NCBI GenBank assembly: GCA_030268105.1
Contig: BSDZ01000114.1
Span: 682,001 to 746,000, forward strand
Source: Volvox africanus
Taxonomy: Eukaryota > Chlorophyta > Chlorophyceae > Chlamydomonadales > Volvocaceae
Direction of reading: 5' to 3'
Length of the DNA: 64,000 nucleotides
The position numbers and the translations under genes were made by a program. The notes beneath the pieces were generated by a model, which was not told where the DNA came from, did no database searches, and saw only the letters and a list, made by a program, of their open reading frames with translations. Within the stretch, counting starts at the first letter, position 1, and each line of letters opens with the position of its first letter. This document shows positions 62,244 through 64,000 of the stretch, in pieces.

Positions 62244-62314
62244 GGGCCCCTCCGGGTTTGAACCGGAGACCTGCTGATCTGCAGTCAGCTGCTCTACCAC
62301 TGAGCTAGGAACCC
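62244..62314 (-). tRNA. tRNA-Cys(GCA), unit 8, intact
   Basis: Same sequence as the unit-2 copy. Confidence 0.95.
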
Positions 62315-62689
62315 TGCGACTGCAGCCTTCCGCTTCGCTCAGCAATTGGATCTATCGTAACAACGTGAAAACAAGGTGATCGCTACAACACCGGACGTTG
62401 TGCATTTTTGTATGCCAAGAACCGCACAAACATAATCAGATGGCAACGAAGCTGACTTTGCCACCATGGCTGCAATGCAGCTGATAAAGCGGATGAAGCA
62501 AATCCCATGCCCCAGGGGCATGGTAAGGGGAATTTGAGGACAGCTTCTAGCATATATAGGATGTCTTGCTGGGCCTCTGTTTGGCAGCCTAGCAACATTT
62601 TACAACGTCGGATGGAGCTTGTGGAGCTAGTGGAATGAGAGGCGGCGTCAGTGCGGTGTATGGAACACATTCCTGTGAGGAATATGTAC

Positions 62690-62739
<50 letters not shown>

Positions 62740-62752
62740 GTATCTATCTATG

Positions 62753-62795
<43 letters not shown>
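62690..62795. repeat. CTAT microsatellite, unit 8
   Basis: Interruption pattern as in unit 7. Confidence 0.95.
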
Positions 62796-63500
62796 TCAAC
62801 CCTTAGAATATTTATTTTAATTTAAGTTTGACTATTCATGGTATCCAAGGTTTGCAAAGGTAACAACACAGGCTTTGTTTTATGTAATTAACTCACAAAG
62901 CAAGAGAGAGCCTCATAGATGCTACAGATACTCATGATGTGCAAACATTTAAAATCTTTCTTCCAAATGGTTTGACAGCGTGACAGGACTTTGTAATCAT
63001 TGCACTAACGAACATGTACATCAATGAACATGATTTCTTGAGGTGTTCCTCTCATTGTGTGCTATCATAGCTTAGGGCTCTGGGAGAGGTGTAGTTTTGG
63101 TAGCTACATGTTCAGTAGTTTCAATGCACCCTTAAACATCAGAAATGGTTCTGAATGGACTGGTAATGACAGGGGAACATTCAGACGATGTACATACAGC
63201 AGCTGTAGCCTACCCTTGCCTAGTTCCTGTAATGATTGCCCCCATATGCACTCCTGTCTGCTTTCTTTGTTGTTACCATCCCCTGAGTATCTCCATGATT
63301 GGTGTCAGCCTGGTCTCATTCTATTTGATGGTATCATACATACATGCATACATACAAAGGTGTGTATGATGACTTTCTTACACAAAGATGTTGGAGGTGA
63401 ATGGCTTCGAAAGCCGTGGCACTGCAGAGTCTTTGAGTAATGAGGTCCAGAATTGGAAGACGACTGTCCGCTTCTCTGACAAGTTCGCGGACGCTCACAT

Positions 63501-63571
63501 GACATCACCCAGTTTCGATCTGGGGCCCTCCTGTGTGTTAGACAGGTGTGATTCCACTACACCATGATGTC
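63501..63571 (-). tRNA. tRNA-Val(AAC), unit 8
   Basis: Identical to the other copies. Confidence 0.9.
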
Positions 63572-64000
63572 TGGAGGACGATGGACCATTCACGCTGCAG
63601 GTCGGTTTGATACACAACACAGCTTCAACCATCTAAGCAATACTTAAACCCTAAAACATGTAAGCAAGCCACTCACAGAGAGTCTGGTCATGGTCAGAAG
63701 TTAGCAAGATTCAAACAAACTGCATAAAATACAGCTCTTACGCCGGTGCATGTGTTGAGTTGTGTTTAATAATACTATTGCTGTAAGCAGTAGTTGTAAG
63801 CTTTTGCCGTGATTTGGCTGTAGCATACGTTATTGGTCTATTGGTCATCAGGAACTATGAAATCACTGTTGCACAAAGGTTCTATGTTGTGCATACACGT
63901 GTCATCACAGGCAATAGGCCCTAAGCAGACGTATCACCGATATTTGCATGCAGTATACCTATCATTATCAAGCCTTCCCTGCATTTATGCAATGCAAATG

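Larger units (their letters stand above)
34371..64000. repeat. Array 2: tandem ~3.94-kb repeat, eight units, three tRNA genes each
   Basis: Units begin at 34371, 38257, 42199, 46141, 50079, 54017, 57955 and 61901. Lengths are 3886, 3942, 3942, 3938, 3938, 3938 and 3946, and the eighth unit is cut by the window end. Order: tRNA-Cys (-), a CTAT microsatellite, tRNA-Val (-), an inverted LTR fragment, tRNA-Thr (+), a CCCAAA tract, ~600 bp without recognisable genes, and an LTR 3' end. Length changes of 4 bp come from the CTAT tract. Unit 1 lacks ~34 bp (ccatccaataag..) present in all others and carries extra substitutions. Remaining units differ by scattered single bases. Open frames repeated in every unit are not evidence of genes, because the whole unit is conserved. 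Confidence 0.97.

Overview
The window is eukaryotic nuclear DNA. It holds a spliced gene with GT-AG introns, LTR retrotransposons, microsatellites and tRNA genes without an encoded CCA. A green-lineage host (alga or plant) is the most likely source: AAACCCTAA and TTAGGG-type motifs occur, and the Ty3-type elements carry an initiator-Met-like primer site. This is inference; the species cannot be named from the sequence. Only about 15% of the window is unique; the rest is repeats.

Layout. Positions 1-780 hold an orphan fragment of the array-1 repeat and a degenerate TAACGC-motif repeat. A minus-strand gene runs from 4674 down to 1260. I can assemble it from eight exons with consistent phases into a predicted 493-residue protein with a basic, then acidic, C-terminus and no family I recognise. 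A SINE-like insertion sits exactly on its third 5' splice site and has duplicated it. Positions 4675-6521 contain nothing firmly assignable.

Array 1 (6522-26470) is a head-to-tail array of about 7.8 units of roughly 2.55 kb. Each unit has one minus-strand tRNA-Pro(AGG), a decayed LTR and a (TA)n tract whose length accounts for most of the unit-length variation. tRNA-Pro copies are imperfect at the left end and structurally intact towards the right.

The island at 26472-34370 separates the arrays. It contains two truncated Ty3-type elements of one LTR family facing each other: LTR-gag-protease-RT-RNase H on the plus strand meets a minus-strand LTR-gag-pol remnant. The minus-strand gag is interrupted by a solo LTR with a perfect 5-bp target-site duplication. 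All coding regions are broken.

Array 2 (34371 to the window end) has eight units of about 3.94 kb, the last cut by the window. Each unit carries tRNA-Cys(GCA) and tRNA-Val(AAC) on the minus strand and tRNA-Thr(CGU) on the plus strand, a CTAT microsatellite, a CCCAAA telomere-like tract and fragments of the same LTR family. Altogether 31 tRNA genes or relics lie in the window. The pattern is a locus where tRNA genes were amplified as passengers of long tandem duplications in LTR-rich DNA. Most open frames inside the arrays are not genes.
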